Positions 18,162 to 26,884 of a stretch of DNA of 64,000 nt are shown here, one piece after another. Origin of the DNA: Actinomadura atramentaria DSM 43919 (lineage in GTDB: Bacteria; Actinomycetota; Actinomycetes; Streptosporangiales; Streptosporangiaceae); assembly GCF_000381885.1 (NCBI RefSeq), contig NZ_KB907220.1, positions 34,547 through 98,546 of the forward strand, given 5' to 3'. The notes under the pieces were generated by a model. That model was not told the origin of the DNA. It did not search any database and saw only the letters and a list, made by a program, of their open reading frames with translations. Numbering within the stretch: position 1 is the stretch's first letter; the number at the start of each line of letters is the position of its first letter. A program made the position numbers and the translations under genes.

Positions 18162-19778
18162 TCAGCCCGCCCGCCGCTCGGCGGACCCGTGTTCGGCGCG
18201 CGCGCACTGGGCGAGCAGGCGCGCGACGGGCGCGGTCTGGAGCGGGGAGAACACGGCCGCGATGTACCGGTCCGGCTTGACCAGCACGAAGCGGCCCCGG
18301 GCGCTCGCCAGCGCGGCCTGCAGCCGCCCGTCGGCGTCCGCGACCGCGTCGCGGCCCGGGTGCGGGCGCGGCAGCCGCTCGTCCAGCGCGACGTCCACCA
18401 GCGCGACGCGGCCCGCGGCCGGACCGTCCAGGGACAGCGCGCGCAGCACGCGGTCCCACGCGCTGCCCGGCACGTTGACGCCGAGCAGCGCCAGGCCGTC
18501 CCCCAGCACCTCGTCGAGCGGGCGCGGGTGCAGGCTCGGCGGGACGAGCACGCGCGGCTGCGGGAGCTGCGTGCCGGTCAGCCGGTGCCGCCCCGCGACC
18601 AGGCCCGCCTCGTGGACGGCACGCGGCCGGAACCGCATCTCGCGCAGGTAGCGGCGGCCCCACGGGACGGCGAGCAGCGCCCGCACGGTCGCGTCGCGCA
18701 GCGCGCCGCGCGCCGGGCTCGTCGTCATGACGACGCGGCCGAGCCGTTCGGAGAACGCGACCATCGCGGCGGCGTGCGGCCGCCGCTCCGGCTCGTAGGT
18801 GTCGAGGACGGCCTCGTCGGCGCGGCCGTGCCAGACCTCCGCGACCTTCCAGACGAGGTTCGCGGCGTCCCGGACGCCGGAGTTGAGGCCCTGCCCGGCG
18901 AACGGCGGCATCATGTGCGCGGCGTCGCCGAGCAGGAAGCAGCGGCCGTCGCGCCAGCGGTCCGCGACGACCGCGTTGAACGTGTAGTTCGTGCAACGTT
19001 CCACCTGGTCCGGGGTGATGGACCGGTAGGGCGACACGAGCCGCTCGATCGTCGCGAAGTCGGGGCGCGTGCCGCCGTCGCCCTCGCCGGGCCGCAGGCG
19101 GAACTCGTAGCGGCAGCGGCCGTCGCGGCCCGGCACGATCACGGTGGGCCGGTCGGGCCGCCCGTGGTGCATGCCGTAGCGCTCGTCGTGGTCGTCGCCG
19201 GTGGTGTCGGCGACGAGCCAGACCTCGCGGTGGCTGGTGCCGGTCATGTCGATGCCGCGCAGTTCGCGAATGGTGCTGCGGCCGCCGTCGCAGCCGAGGA
19301 CCCAGCTCACGGCGAGCTGTGTTTCTGCGTCGCCGCCGGTCTCGCGGAGCGTGGCGACCGCGCCGTCTGCGGCGTCGGCCACGTCGGTCAGCTCGGTGCC
19401 GAACCGGATGTCGACACCCGTCCGCGCCCGCAGCGCGTCCAGCAGCACCTTCTCCAGCTCCGGCTGGGCGAACTGGTTCTTGAACGGGTAGCCGAGCCGG
19501 TACGGCTCCGGGCCGCGGGCGTGGAACAGCGGACGGCTCTTGCGGTCGTAGTAGCGCGTACCGGTGCCCGGCACGACGATCTCCAGGACGGTGTCGGCCA
19601 GCCCGGCGGCCTGGAGGGTGCGCAGCGACTCGTCGTCCAGGCTGATCGCCTTGGCCTCGTCGCTGGTCGCCGCGTTGCGCTCGACCAGGACGACCGGGAC
19701 GCCGCGCGCGGCGAGCAGGTTCGCGGCCGTCAGCCCGACCGGGCCCGCGCCGACGACCAGGACCGGCGGCGGTGTCAT
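18162..19778 (-). CDS. FAD-dependent aromatic hydroxylase (MhpA-like)
   Basis: 538 aa from the ATG at 19778, whose ATGA overlaps the stop of the upstream hydrolase gene. Rossmann FAD motif VLVVGAGPVGLTAANLLA at the N-terminus, a mid-protein DG motif (GCDGGRSTIRELRGI) and the second FAD motif GDAAHMMPPFAGQGLNSGVRDA, the pattern of NAD(P)H-dependent phenol hydroxylases such as 3-(3-hydroxyphenyl)propionate hydroxylase. A C-terminal thioredoxin-like region is expected. It is the last gene of a four-gene operon with dienelactone hydrolase, class II aldolase and FAH-type genes, and probably hydroxylates an aromatic acid before ring opening. Confidence 0.88.
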   Translation of the reverse strand: MTPPPVLVVGAGPVGLTAANLLAARGVPVVLVERNAATSDEAKAISLDDESLRTLQAAGLADTVLEIVVPGTGTRYYDRKSRPLFHARGPEPYRLGYPFKNQFAQPELEKVLLDALRARTGVDIRFGTELTDVADAADGAVATLRETGGDAETQLAVSWVLGCDGGRSTIRELRGIDMTGTSHREVWLVADTTGDDHDERYGMHHGRPDRPTVIVPGRDGRCRYEFRLRPGEGDGGTRPDFATIERLVSPYRSITPDQVERCTNYTFNAVVADRWRDGRCFLLGDAAHMMPPFAGQGLNSGVRDAANLVWKVAEVWHGRADEAVLDTYEPERRPHAAAMVAFSERLGRVVMTTSPARGALRDATVRALLAVPWGRRYLREMRFRPRAVHEAGLVAGRHRLTGTQLPQPRVLVPPSLHPRPLDEVLGDGLALLGVNVPGSAWDRVLRALSLDGPAAGRVALVDVALDERLPRPHPGRDAVADADGRLQAALASARGRFVLVKPDRYIAAVFSPLQTAPVARLLAQCARAEHGSAERRAG

Positions 19779-20488
19779 CGCCGGACCGCCAGCCGCTCGG
19801 CGAGGAACGCGTGCGTGCGCTCCCACGCGGCGTCGGCGGCGGTCGCGCGGTACATCGCGGGGCGCGCGTCGCAGGCGAAGGCGTGGCCGGCGTCGCCGTA
19901 GACGAACTGCTCGTAGTCCGTGCCCGCGGCGGTCAGCGCCTCGTCGATGGCCTTGACGTGCTCGGCGGGGATCGTCGGGTCCTCCGCGCCGACGTGCAGC
20001 AGCAGCGGCGCGGTGATCGACGCGGCGCGGTCGAGGACGGCGTGCGGTCCGGCGGCGATGCCGGGGCCGTAGAACACGACGGCGGCCCCGAGGCCGGGCG
20101 CGGCGGTCGCGGCGGTGAACGCGGCGCGGCCGCCGAAGCAGAACCCGACGATCGCGGTGTCCGCGAGCGCGACGCCCTCGTCCTTGGCGACGTGGTCCAG
20201 CACCGTCCGGACGTCCGGGACGATCTGGTCCGGGCCGAGCGCGCCGATGAGCTTCATGCCCTCGGCGTGCTGGTCGTAGCCGATCACGCCCGTGCCCGTC
20301 CGGTGGAACAGGTCGGGCGCGAGGGCGAGGTAGCCGCGGTCGGCGAACCGCCGCGCGATGTCGCGGATGTGGGCGTTGACGCCGAACGCCTCCTGGAGCA
20401 CGACGACGGCGCGGCCGTTCGGCTCGGCGGGGCGCGCGACGTGGACGTCCATCGGGCCGTCCGGGGTCGCGAGGGTGGTGGCGGTCAT
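19775..20488 (-). CDS. dienelactone hydrolase family protein
   Basis: 237 aa from ATG 20488, sharing ATGA with the upstream gene. Alpha/beta hydrolase with the dienelactone-hydrolase nucleophile elbow GFCFGG (Cys117), the early Glu in LQEAFG (Glu33), a catalytic Asp in HVGAEDPTIP and His in GDAGHAF. The family opens unsaturated lactones from ring cleavage or acts as a carboxymethylenebutenolidase. Its position between a hydroxylase and an aldolase gene supports a role in a ring-fission pathway. Confidence 0.88.
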   Translation of the reverse strand: MTATTLATPDGPMDVHVARPAEPNGRAVVVLQEAFGVNAHIRDIARRFADRGYLALAPDLFHRTGTGVIGYDQHAEGMKLIGALGPDQIVPDVRTVLDHVAKDEGVALADTAIVGFCFGGRAAFTAATAAPGLGAAVVFYGPGIAAGPHAVLDRAASITAPLLLHVGAEDPTIPAEHVKAIDEALTAAGTDYEQFVYGDAGHAFACDARPAMYRATAADAAWERTHAFLAERLAVRR

Positions 20489-21171
20489 CGGGAGGAGCCC
20501 TTTCGGTCGAGATAGTTCCAGCCCGCGTCGATCTGGCGCGGCGGCCAGCACTGCGAGCGCTTCGCGGCGGCCTCCGCCGCGTCGGAGTAGACCCGGACCG
20601 GGCCGGCGGCCATCGCCATGAGCTGGGTCTGGCAGGCCCGGTCGAGCAGGACGGCGTGCATGACGGCCGAGCCCGCGCCGTCCCCGGCGGCGACGAGCCC
20701 GTGCTTGGGCAGCAGCGCGGCGGGCGCGTCGCCGAGCGTGTCGGCGAGCGCGCGGCCGAGGTCGGGGTTCTCCACCAGGCCGCCGGTCAGCGTGAAGCGC
20801 GGGACGTCCGCGCCGCCGAACAGCGTGGCCTCGTGGGAGACGGGCAGCAGCGGCGTGTCCAGGGACGCGAACGCCACCGCGGCCTGCGCGTGGGTGTGGA
20901 CGGTGCAGTGGACGTCGGGCCGCCGCCGCATGATCTCCAGGTGGATGTGGCACTCCTTGTGCGGCGCGCCGGTCCCGACCAGGACCTCCGCGTCGAAGGA
21001 GACGAGCTGGACGCGGTCGGCGTCCACCTCCTCCAGCCCCCAACCGGGCGCCTTGATCCAGATGCCGCGCCCCTCGGGGTCGCGGACGGCCGCGTGCCCC
21101 CACACCATGTCGGCCTGCCCGGCGGCGGCCAGCGCGCGGGTGGCCCGGACGGCGAGTTCGGCGGCGCTCAC
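20485..21171 (-). CDS. class II aldolase/adducin family protein
   Basis: 228 aa from GTG 21171 (GTGA overlap with the FAH-type gene). Metal-binding histidines appear in VHTHAQAAVAF and in the C-terminal KHGLVAAG; the family Glu is probably in APHKECHIHLEIM. Members include fuculose-phosphate aldolase, but also decarboxylases of dihydroxylated aromatic acids (for example PhtC of phthalate degradation). In this operon a carbon-carbon lyase or decarboxylase in aromatic catabolism is the likelier role; the exact substrate cannot be read from sequence. Confidence 0.85.
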   Translation of the reverse strand: MSAAELAVRATRALAAAGQADMVWGHAAVRDPEGRGIWIKAPGWGLEEVDADRVQLVSFDAEVLVGTGAPHKECHIHLEIMRRRPDVHCTVHTHAQAAVAFASLDTPLLPVSHEATLFGGADVPRFTLTGGLVENPDLGRALADTLGDAPAALLPKHGLVAAGDGAGSAVMHAVLLDRACQTQLMAMAAGPVRVYSDAAEAAAKRSQCWPPRQIDAGWNYLDRKGSSR

Positions 21172-22004
21172 GCGACCGTCTCCGCGCGGACGGGGTTGCG
21201 CAGCGTCCCGATGCCCTCGATCTCGACCTCGACGACGTCGCCGTCGGTGAGGAAGACCTGCGGGTCGCGGCGGAACCCGACGCCCGACGGCGTGCCGGTG
21301 AGGATGACGTCGCCCGGCTCCAGCCGGGTGAACTGCGAGGTCACGGCGATCAGCTCCGGGATGTCGAAGATGAGCCGGTCGGTGCGGGACGCCTGCAGCT
21401 CGCGGCCGTTGAGGCGCAGCGAGATCGCGAGGTCCCCCGGGTCCAGCTCGTCGGCGGTGACCAGGACGGGGCCGAGCGGCGTCGAGCCGTCCCACGCCTT
21501 GCCCTGCATCCACTGGTGGGTCTTGTACTGGAAGTCGCGCATCGTCACGTCGTTGCAGACCGTGTACCCGAGGACGTGGTCGAACGCGTCCTCGCGGGCG
21601 ATCCGGCGGCCCGCGCGGCCGATGACGACGGCCAGCTCCGCCTCGTAGTCCACCTGGGCGGACTCGGGCGGCAGCGTGATCGGCGCGCCGTGGCCGATGA
21701 GGCTGGACGCGAACTTGGGGAACAGCACGGGGTACGTCGGCAGGTCGCGGCCGGTCTCGTCCACGTGCGAGCGGTAGTTGAGGCCCACGCAGAAGACCTT
21801 CCCCGGCTGCGCGACGGGCAGCAGGTCGAGGCCGTCCAGCGGGACGTCCGCGCCGTCGCGGGCGGCGTCGGCGGCGGCCCGCAGGGCCTCGGCGGAGGTC
21901 TCGCGGTCGACGCGCCGCACACCGTCCAGGCGGCGCACGCGGTCGCCGTCCACCCTGCCGAGCGCCGCAGCGCCGTCCGCGTCCCGATACGCAACGAATC
22001 GCAT
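21168..22004 (-). CDS. fumarylacetoacetate hydrolase family protein
   Basis: 278 aa. FAH-fold core: KVFCVGLNYRSHVDE, the metal-binding acidic triad in QVDYEAELAVVIGR, and GDVILTGTPSGVGFRRDP near the C-terminus. Such enzymes hydrate 2-oxo-alkenoates, decarboxylate oxaloacetate-like acids or hydrolyse acylpyruvates after meta-cleavage. It is the first gene of the operon that runs to the hydroxylase at 18162; all four genes are coupled by 4-base overlaps. Its promoter region is shared with the divergent VOC gene and contains repeated TCCTG elements. Confidence 0.9.
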   Translation of the reverse strand: MRFVAYRDADGAAALGRVDGDRVRRLDGVRRVDRETSAEALRAAADAARDGADVPLDGLDLLPVAQPGKVFCVGLNYRSHVDETGRDLPTYPVLFPKFASSLIGHGAPITLPPESAQVDYEAELAVVIGRAGRRIAREDAFDHVLGYTVCNDVTMRDFQYKTHQWMQGKAWDGSTPLGPVLVTADELDPGDLAISLRLNGRELQASRTDRLIFDIPELIAVTSQFTRLEPGDVILTGTPSGVGFRRDPQVFLTDGDVVEVEIEGIGTLRNPVRAETVA

Positions 22005-22044
22005 CCCCGACTCCTTGTCTCTGTCCTGATTTGCGGAGCATACA

Positions 22045-22061
22045 TCCTGTTATTTGCGACA
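22045..22061. promoter_or_regulatory. operator-like site 1 (FAH operon promoter)
   Basis: TCCTGTTATTTGCGACA. It matches the site at 22123 at most positions and a minus-strand site before the solute-binding-protein gene (26696-26712). A partial copy, TCCTGATTTGCGGA, starts at 22024, just before the FAH-type gene. It is probably bound by the IclR-family regulator encoded at 26885. Confidence 0.5.
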
Positions 22062-22122
22062 CGCCACCTCTGGCCCAACCTCGGGCCCTCGGCTAAGGTT
22101 GTTTTACCAGGCAGGATAGTTG

Positions 22123-22139
22123 TCCTGTTTTTCGAGACA
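22123..22139. promoter_or_regulatory. operator-like site 2 (VOC gene promoter)
   Basis: TCCTGTTTTTCGAGACA, ending one base before the AGGAGA ribosome-binding site of the VOC gene, so binding would block transcription or early elongation. The same place also reads CAGGA-N6-TCCTG (22112-22127), an inverted repeat of the shared TCCTG element. Confidence 0.5.
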
Positions 22140-22152
22140 AGGAGAAGCGGTC

Positions 22153-22647
22153 ATGGCCATCGCCGAACTCGGGCACACGGGCCTGTGGGTCAACGACCTC
22201 CCCCTGATGCGGGACTTCTACGAACGGGTCGTCGGCCTGACGGTCACCGACGAGGACGCCGACCACGGCATCGTCTTCTTCAGCTCCCGCCCGGCCGTCG
22301 AGCACCACGAGTTCGTCCTGCAGACCGGGCGCACCGCCGAGCCCGGCGCCAAGCAGCAGCACCAGATCTCCTGGCGCGTCGAGACGCTGGAGGACATCCG
22401 CGCCTACCACCGCCGGTTCGAGGCGGAGGGCGTCGAGGTGCAGCAGGAGGTCACCCACGGCAACGCGTTCGGGATCTACTTCTTCGACCCCGAGGGCAAC
22501 CGCAACGAGGTCTACCTGCGGATCGACCGCGACGTGCGGCAGCCGTTCCGCAAGTCGATCGACTTCGGGCTCCCGGCCGAGGAGATCTACGCCGAGGCCG
22601 AGCGGCTGCTCGACGACGGCGGGCCCGCGTACCAGCCCGTGCAGTGA
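22153..22647 (+). CDS. VOC-family (glyoxalase/extradiol dioxygenase) protein
   Basis: 164 aa from ATG 22153, with AAGGAGAAG upstream. Two vicinal-oxygen-chelate modules; the metal triad of extradiol dioxygenases is intact: His8 (ELGHTGLWV), His70 (QHQISWRV) and Glu119 (GNRNEVYLR). This length fits single-domain catechol 2,3-dioxygenase-like enzymes. It stands alone on the plus strand, divergent from the hydroxylase/FAH operon, and could provide the ring-cleavage step that operon lacks. Confidence 0.85.
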   Translation: MAIAELGHTGLWVNDLPLMRDFYERVVGLTVTDEDADHGIVFFSSRPAVEHHEFVLQTGRTAEPGAKQQHQISWRVETLEDIRAYHRRFEAEGVEVQQEVTHGNAFGIYFFDPEGNRNEVYLRIDRDVRQPFRKSIDFGLPAEEIYAEAERLLDDGGPAYQPVQ

Positions 22648-22654
22648 CGCCGAA

Positions 22655-22699
22655 CGCCGCGCCGCCGCCCGACCCCCTGGGTCGGACGGCGGCGCGGCG
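22655..22699. terminator. long bidirectional hairpin
   Basis: CGCCGCGCCGCCG (22655-22667) pairs with CGGCGGCGCGGCG (22687-22699), and an inner CCGACCC/GGGTCGG stem extends it after one mismatch. It fills the gap between the convergent VOC and ATPase genes. Confidence 0.75.
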
Positions 22700-22710
22700 C
22701 TCGTGCGGGG

Positions 22711-23790
22711 TCAGGCCAGGACGGAGATCCGGTCGGCGGGCAGCTCCACCCACACCTCGTCGCCCGTGGCGGCCTCCAGGCGCGGGTCCTGCCGCGTCAC
22801 CCACAGCTCGTCGCCGACGCGGACGTGGCAGTCCACGGCCTCGCCGACGAACATGACCCGGTCCACCTCGCCGCGCACGACGTTCGGCGTCCCGGCGGGC
22901 TCGGACAGGTGCAGCAGCAGCGCCTCGGGGCGCACCGCGAGCAGCACGTCGCCGCCCGCCGCGTCCGGGGCGCCCTCGACGAGCAGGTCCCCGACCGCCG
23001 TCGTCACGCGCCGCCCGGCCGCGCCGCGGCCCGGCAGGAAGTTCGTCGTCCCCACGAAGTCCGCCACGAACCGCGTCCCCGGCCGCTGGTAGATGTCGCG
23101 GGGGCGGCCCTCCTGCACGATCCGGCCCGCCTGCATGACGGCGATGCGGCTGGACATGCTCAGCGCCTCGTCCTGGTCGTGCGTGACGAACAGCGTCGTG
23201 ATGCCGGTCTCCTGCTGGAGCGTCGCCAGCTCGGCGCGCATCGCCTGGCGCAGCTTGGCGTCCAGGTTCGACAGCGGCTCGTCCAGCAGCAGGAGCTTGG
23301 GCCGGCGCACCAGCGCCCGCGCCAGTGCGAGCCGCTGCTGCTGGCCGCCGGAGAGCTGCGTCGAGTTGCGGCCCTCGTACCCCGCGAGGTGGACGGCCGC
23401 CAGCGCGCTCTCCACGCGCGCGGCGATCTCCTTCTTCGACACCTTCGGGCGGCTCACCCGCAGCGGGAACGCCGCGTTGTCGAAGACGGTCATGTGCGGC
23501 CAGATGCCGTAGCTCTGGAAGACCATCCCGATGTCGCGGTGGTTCGGCGGCACGAACAGCCCGTCGTCGGTGACGACGTTGCCGTCGATGACGATCCGGC
23601 CGCCGTCCGGCCGCTCCAGGCCCGCGACCGCGCGCAGCGTCGAGGTCTTCCCGCAGCCGGACGGGCCGAGCAGCGTGTAGATCTCGCCCTCGCGGACCTC
23701 GAAGCCGACGTCGTCGATCGCCTTCACCACGGTGTCGCGGTCGGCGAACCCCTTGCGGAGCCCCGCCACCGCCAGCGGCGTTCCCGTCAT
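22711..23790 (-). CDS. ABC importer ATPase (PotA/FbpC type)
   Basis: 359 aa from ATG 23790 (ATGA overlap with the permease). Walker A LGPSGCGKTSTL, Q-loop VFQSYGIWPHMTV, signature LSGGQQQRLALARAL, Walker B LLLLDEPLSNLDA and H-loop FVTHDQDEA are all present. A C-terminal TOBE-like domain (residues about 285-359) is typical of ATPases for iron, polyamine, sulfate or phosphonate-type importers. It energises the fused permease encoded just upstream. The shared operator suggests the cargo is the substrate of the nearby catabolic genes rather than iron. Confidence 0.93.
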   Translation of the reverse strand: MTGTPLAVAGLRKGFADRDTVVKAIDDVGFEVREGEIYTLLGPSGCGKTSTLRAVAGLERPDGGRIVIDGNVVTDDGLFVPPNHRDIGMVFQSYGIWPHMTVFDNAAFPLRVSRPKVSKKEIAARVESALAAVHLAGYEGRNSTQLSGGQQQRLALARALVRRPKLLLLDEPLSNLDAKLRQAMRAELATLQQETGITTLFVTHDQDEALSMSSRIAVMQAGRIVQEGRPRDIYQRPGTRFVADFVGTTNFLPGRGAAGRRVTTAVGDLLVEGAPDAAGGDVLLAVRPEALLLHLSEPAGTPNVVRGEVDRVMFVGEAVDCHVRVGDELWVTRQDPRLEAATGDEVWVELPADRISVLA

Positions 23791-25550
23791 GAGATCGCCT
23801 TCCCTTCGTTCTTGCGGGTGAGCAGGAGGAACAGCACCACGACCGGGGTCATGAACAGGATCATCAGCAGCGTCAGCGCCGAGGACGCGCCGACCTGGCC
23901 GCTGTTGAACAGCGTCCACGACGCGACCGAGAGCGTCAGCGTGTCCTGCCCGCCGATCAGGGTCGGGACGGTCAGGTCCCGCAGGCTCAGCAGCGCCAGC
24001 CACAGCCAGGTATAGGTGACGACCGGGCGCAGCAGCGGGAACGTGACGCGGCGGATCGCCGTCCACGTCGACGCGCCCGACATCGCCGCCGCCTCCTCCA
24101 GCTCGATGTGGATCTGGAGCAGTCCGGCGTTGAACATGCGGGTGCCGAACGCGATCTGCGTCAGCGCCGTGACGGCGACGAGCAGCGCGAGCGTCCCGTA
24201 CAGGCCGTACCAGCCGCGCGTCCAGTACAGCGCGGCGATCATCGCGCCGAACGCGAAGACGGTGGTCGGCACCGCCTGCGGCAGGAACGCGACCAGGTCG
24301 TAGAGCATCCGGAAGCGGTGGCGCGCGCGCACGACCACGAACGAGAACGCCAGGCTCATCAGCACGGCCGCCGTCGGCGCGAGCACCATCAGCTTCACCG
24401 TCGTGAGCAGGCCGCGCTCCACGAACGACCAGTCGAGCTGCTGGTAGTTGTCCAGCGAGACGATCTTGAACGCGGCGGCGGACGGCTTCTGCACGAACGG
24501 CAGCAGCGACATCCACACGACCATCAGCATCGGCAGGATCGTGGACCACAGGAAGTACCCGAGGACGAACAGCCACGCCAGCCAGCGCCAGCGGCCCAGC
24601 CTGATCCGCGCCGGGCGGTGGCCCTTGCCCGCGACGACCTGGTACTTGCGGCCCGCGCGCAGCACCCGCTGGTACCACAGCGTGAAGCCGACGCCGAGGA
24701 CGATCATCACCGCGCTGAACGCGGCCGGGACGCCGTACTCGGGGGTGCCCGACGTCGGGTTCGTCGCGACGTACAGGTAGCTGCTGAACACGTACGTCCG
24801 GTTCGCCAAGCCCATGATCAGCGGGATGTCCAGCGCGGACACCGCGATCGTCCCGGCGAACAGGCCCGCGCCGAGGATGCCCGGCAGCACCAGCGGCAGC
24901 GTGACGCGGCGCAGCACCGTCAGCGGGCCCGCGCCGGACGCGCGCGCCGCCTCCTCCAGCGAGCCGTCCAGCCCGGACAGGCTCGCCGACACCATGCCGA
25001 AGACCAGCGCCGACAGCGACAGGCCCTCGACGAACCCCATCCCGACCAGCGACGTGATGTTCACCGGCGCGCCGCCGAGGTGGAACCACTCCACGAGCCA
25101 CTGGTTGACCGCGCCGATGCGCGGGTGGAACAGGAAGATCCAGCCCATCGCGGTGAAGAAGCCCGGGATGAGGATGCGCAGCACCATCGCGGTCGAGATC
25201 GTCCGCGCCCAGCCGAAGTCGGTGCGCTCCACCAGCAGCGCCAGCGCGGTGCCGAAGAACAGCGCGACCGCCACCGTCACGACGACGTACACGACGGTGT
25301 TGCGGACGACGCTCCACACCTCGGCGTCGCCGAACAGGCTCGTGAAGTTGCCCACCGTCAGCGCGCCGCCGGGCGTCCCGTGGGCGCGGAACGCCAGGTA
25401 GACGACCAGTCCGAGGAGCCCGACGATCGCGATCGACGGAATCGCGATCAGCACCCCGAGAACGCCCGTCGCGGGCGGCCGGCGCCGCGCCCGGCGGGGC
25501 GCCGCCGGCTCCGTGGCCGGCGGCGCCTCGCGCAGTGTGGTCGTCGTCAT
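23787..25550 (-). CDS. ABC importer permease, fused two-domain (FbpB/SfuB type)
   Basis: 587 aa, twice the usual permease size: about twelve membrane segments in two halves, each with an EAA-type loop (SLEEAARASGAGPLTVLRRVTLPL and IELEEAAAMSGASTWTAIRRVTFPL). A short Pro/Arg-rich cytoplasmic N-terminus precedes the first helix (GVLGVLIAIPSIAIVGLLGLVVYL). Fusion of both channel halves is the norm for the ferric-iron/2-aminoethylphosphonate type of importer. Start and stop overlap the neighbouring genes by 4 bases. Confidence 0.93.
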   Translation of the reverse strand: MTTTTLREAPPATEPAAPRRARRRPPATGVLGVLIAIPSIAIVGLLGLVVYLAFRAHGTPGGALTVGNFTSLFGDAEVWSVVRNTVVYVVVTVAVALFFGTALALLVERTDFGWARTISTAMVLRILIPGFFTAMGWIFLFHPRIGAVNQWLVEWFHLGGAPVNITSLVGMGFVEGLSLSALVFGMVSASLSGLDGSLEEAARASGAGPLTVLRRVTLPLVLPGILGAGLFAGTIAVSALDIPLIMGLANRTYVFSSYLYVATNPTSGTPEYGVPAAFSAVMIVLGVGFTLWYQRVLRAGRKYQVVAGKGHRPARIRLGRWRWLAWLFVLGYFLWSTILPMLMVVWMSLLPFVQKPSAAAFKIVSLDNYQQLDWSFVERGLLTTVKLMVLAPTAAVLMSLAFSFVVVRARHRFRMLYDLVAFLPQAVPTTVFAFGAMIAALYWTRGWYGLYGTLALLVAVTALTQIAFGTRMFNAGLLQIHIELEEAAAMSGASTWTAIRRVTFPLLRPVVTYTWLWLALLSLRDLTVPTLIGGQDTLTLSVASWTLFNSGQVGASSALTLLMILFMTPVVVLFLLLTRKNEGKAIS

Positions 25551-26674
25551 TTGCCCGTCAGGAGCTTGACCAGCTCCCCCTTGAACCTGCCGTCGTACAG
25601 GTCCTTGTTGGCGGAGGCGAACTCGTAGTCGAGCTTGATGAACTTGACGCCCTGCGCCTCGTACCCGGCGATCTGCTTGGCGGTCTCACTGCCGGGCAGC
25701 CGGGCGTTGTCGCAGAAGTCGCCCTTATACATGATCTTCTGCGCCTCGGGGGTGAGCAGCCACGTCGTGAACAGCTCGGCGGCGTTCGGGTGCGGCGCGT
25801 TCTTCGGGATGGAGACGTACCGCGTCGAGATGGCCGCCGCGCCCTTGAGGATCGTCGTCTTGATGGGCGCGCCCTGCGCGGCGAAGATGTCCGCCACGTT
25901 CTTGCCGCAGGACACCCACAGGCCCGCGAACTCGCCGGACGCGATGCGGTTCATCTCGCCGCAGCCGATGAAGCCCTTCGGCTTGAAGCTCTTCAGGTAG
26001 GCGCGGACGCCGTCCATGCCCATCGCCTCCTTGGAACCGAGCACGTTGAACTGCGCGGCGTAGGGGGTGCTGGCGATCGGCTTCGTCATCTTCAGGATGT
26101 CGTCGGCGCTCTTGGGCAGTTCGCCGTCCTTGATGAGCGTCGTGTTGTAGGTGAAGCCGGGAAGCTGGTCGACCCAGGTCAGCGCGGTTCCATCGGAGTT
26201 GGCCAGGCCCTTGGTCCAGGGGGCGACCTTCTCCCAGTCGACCTTCTTCAGGATGTTCGCGCCCTTGGGGCCCGCGCCGAACGCCGTCTCCGGGTTGGCG
26301 AGGAAGGCGTCGGTCGAGGAGGGCTTCTTCGCCTGGTACTCCTGCGTCAGCTTCGACGCGTTCGTCGGCATGTTCTGCTGCGGCGTCAGCGTGATCTTGA
26401 TGTTCAGGCCGTACGCCGTCTTGAAGGCGTCGGTCAGGTCCTTCATGGTGGTGCGCCCGTCCAGGCCCCAGTTGAGGTCGAGCGCGCCCTCCTTGTTCGC
26501 AGCCGCCACCAGCGCCGCGAGCGCCGGATTGTTCGCCAGACGGGTCTTGGCCGCCTCGGCGGCCTGCTCCCCGGTGGCGCCGCCGGAGCCGCCCGACCCG
26601 CAGGCCGCCGCGGCCCCGGCGACAAGGACGGCCGCCAGGGCCGGCTTCCAGTGCTGCAACAGACGGAGCCCCAT
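25547..26674 (-). CDS. ABC importer solute-binding lipoprotein (family 1)
   Basis: 375 aa from the ATG at 26674, preceded by a strong GGAGGAGGATCAG; the in-frame start at 26695 lies inside that site. Signal peptide with Cys25 as lipid anchor (GAAAACGSGG). The body fits the extracellular solute-binding family 1 fold of iron- or phosphonate-type importers (PYAAQFNVLGSKEAMG, PHPNAAELFTTWLLTPEAQ). First gene of the importer operon. An operator-like palindrome GTCCC-N7-GGGAC lies 23 bases upstream of the start. Confidence 0.92.
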   Translation of the reverse strand: MGLRLLQHWKPALAAVLVAGAAAACGSGGSGGATGEQAAEAAKTRLANNPALAALVAAANKEGALDLNWGLDGRTTMKDLTDAFKTAYGLNIKITLTPQQNMPTNASKLTQEYQAKKPSSTDAFLANPETAFGAGPKGANILKKVDWEKVAPWTKGLANSDGTALTWVDQLPGFTYNTTLIKDGELPKSADDILKMTKPIASTPYAAQFNVLGSKEAMGMDGVRAYLKSFKPKGFIGCGEMNRIASGEFAGLWVSCGKNVADIFAAQGAPIKTTILKGAAAISTRYVSIPKNAPHPNAAELFTTWLLTPEAQKIMYKGDFCDNARLPGSETAKQIAGYEAQGVKFIKLDYEFASANKDLYDGRFKGELVKLLTGK

Positions 26675-26695
26675 CTGATCCTCCTCCTCGGACAC

Positions 26696-26712
26696 CGTCC
26701 CATAAAACGGGA
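26696..26712. promoter_or_regulatory. operator-like site 3 (importer promoter)
   Basis: On the minus strand it reads TCCCGTTTTATGGGACG, matching TCCTGTTTTTCGAGACA at 22123 in 12 of 17 positions. It contains the inverted repeat GTCCC-N7-GGGAC (26697-26713). A further TCCTG-N11-CAGGA pair lies just upstream of the importer at 26719-26739. Confidence 0.5.
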
Positions 26713-26884
26713 CAGTGGTCCTGAATTATGCAAGCAGGAGCAGATGGGGGCAAGAGTGTCAGTTGCGCAGCTCACAAAATCCTGGGGAAGAGGACGGGGT
26801 TCGCGTGTCGTGGAACACGGTCTGACCTGGGAAAACAGGGTTCCGTCGCAGGTGGGGAGGCCCGGGTAAAAATCCTGGTTCCGG

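Noticed and set aside
22711..26695. Iron (Fe3+) uptake role for the importer, as standard annotation would give
   Set aside because: Family resemblance alone gives iron; no DtxR- or Fur-like site was seen upstream, and the shared operator with catabolic genes argues for an organic substrate. Not excluded, only not adopted.
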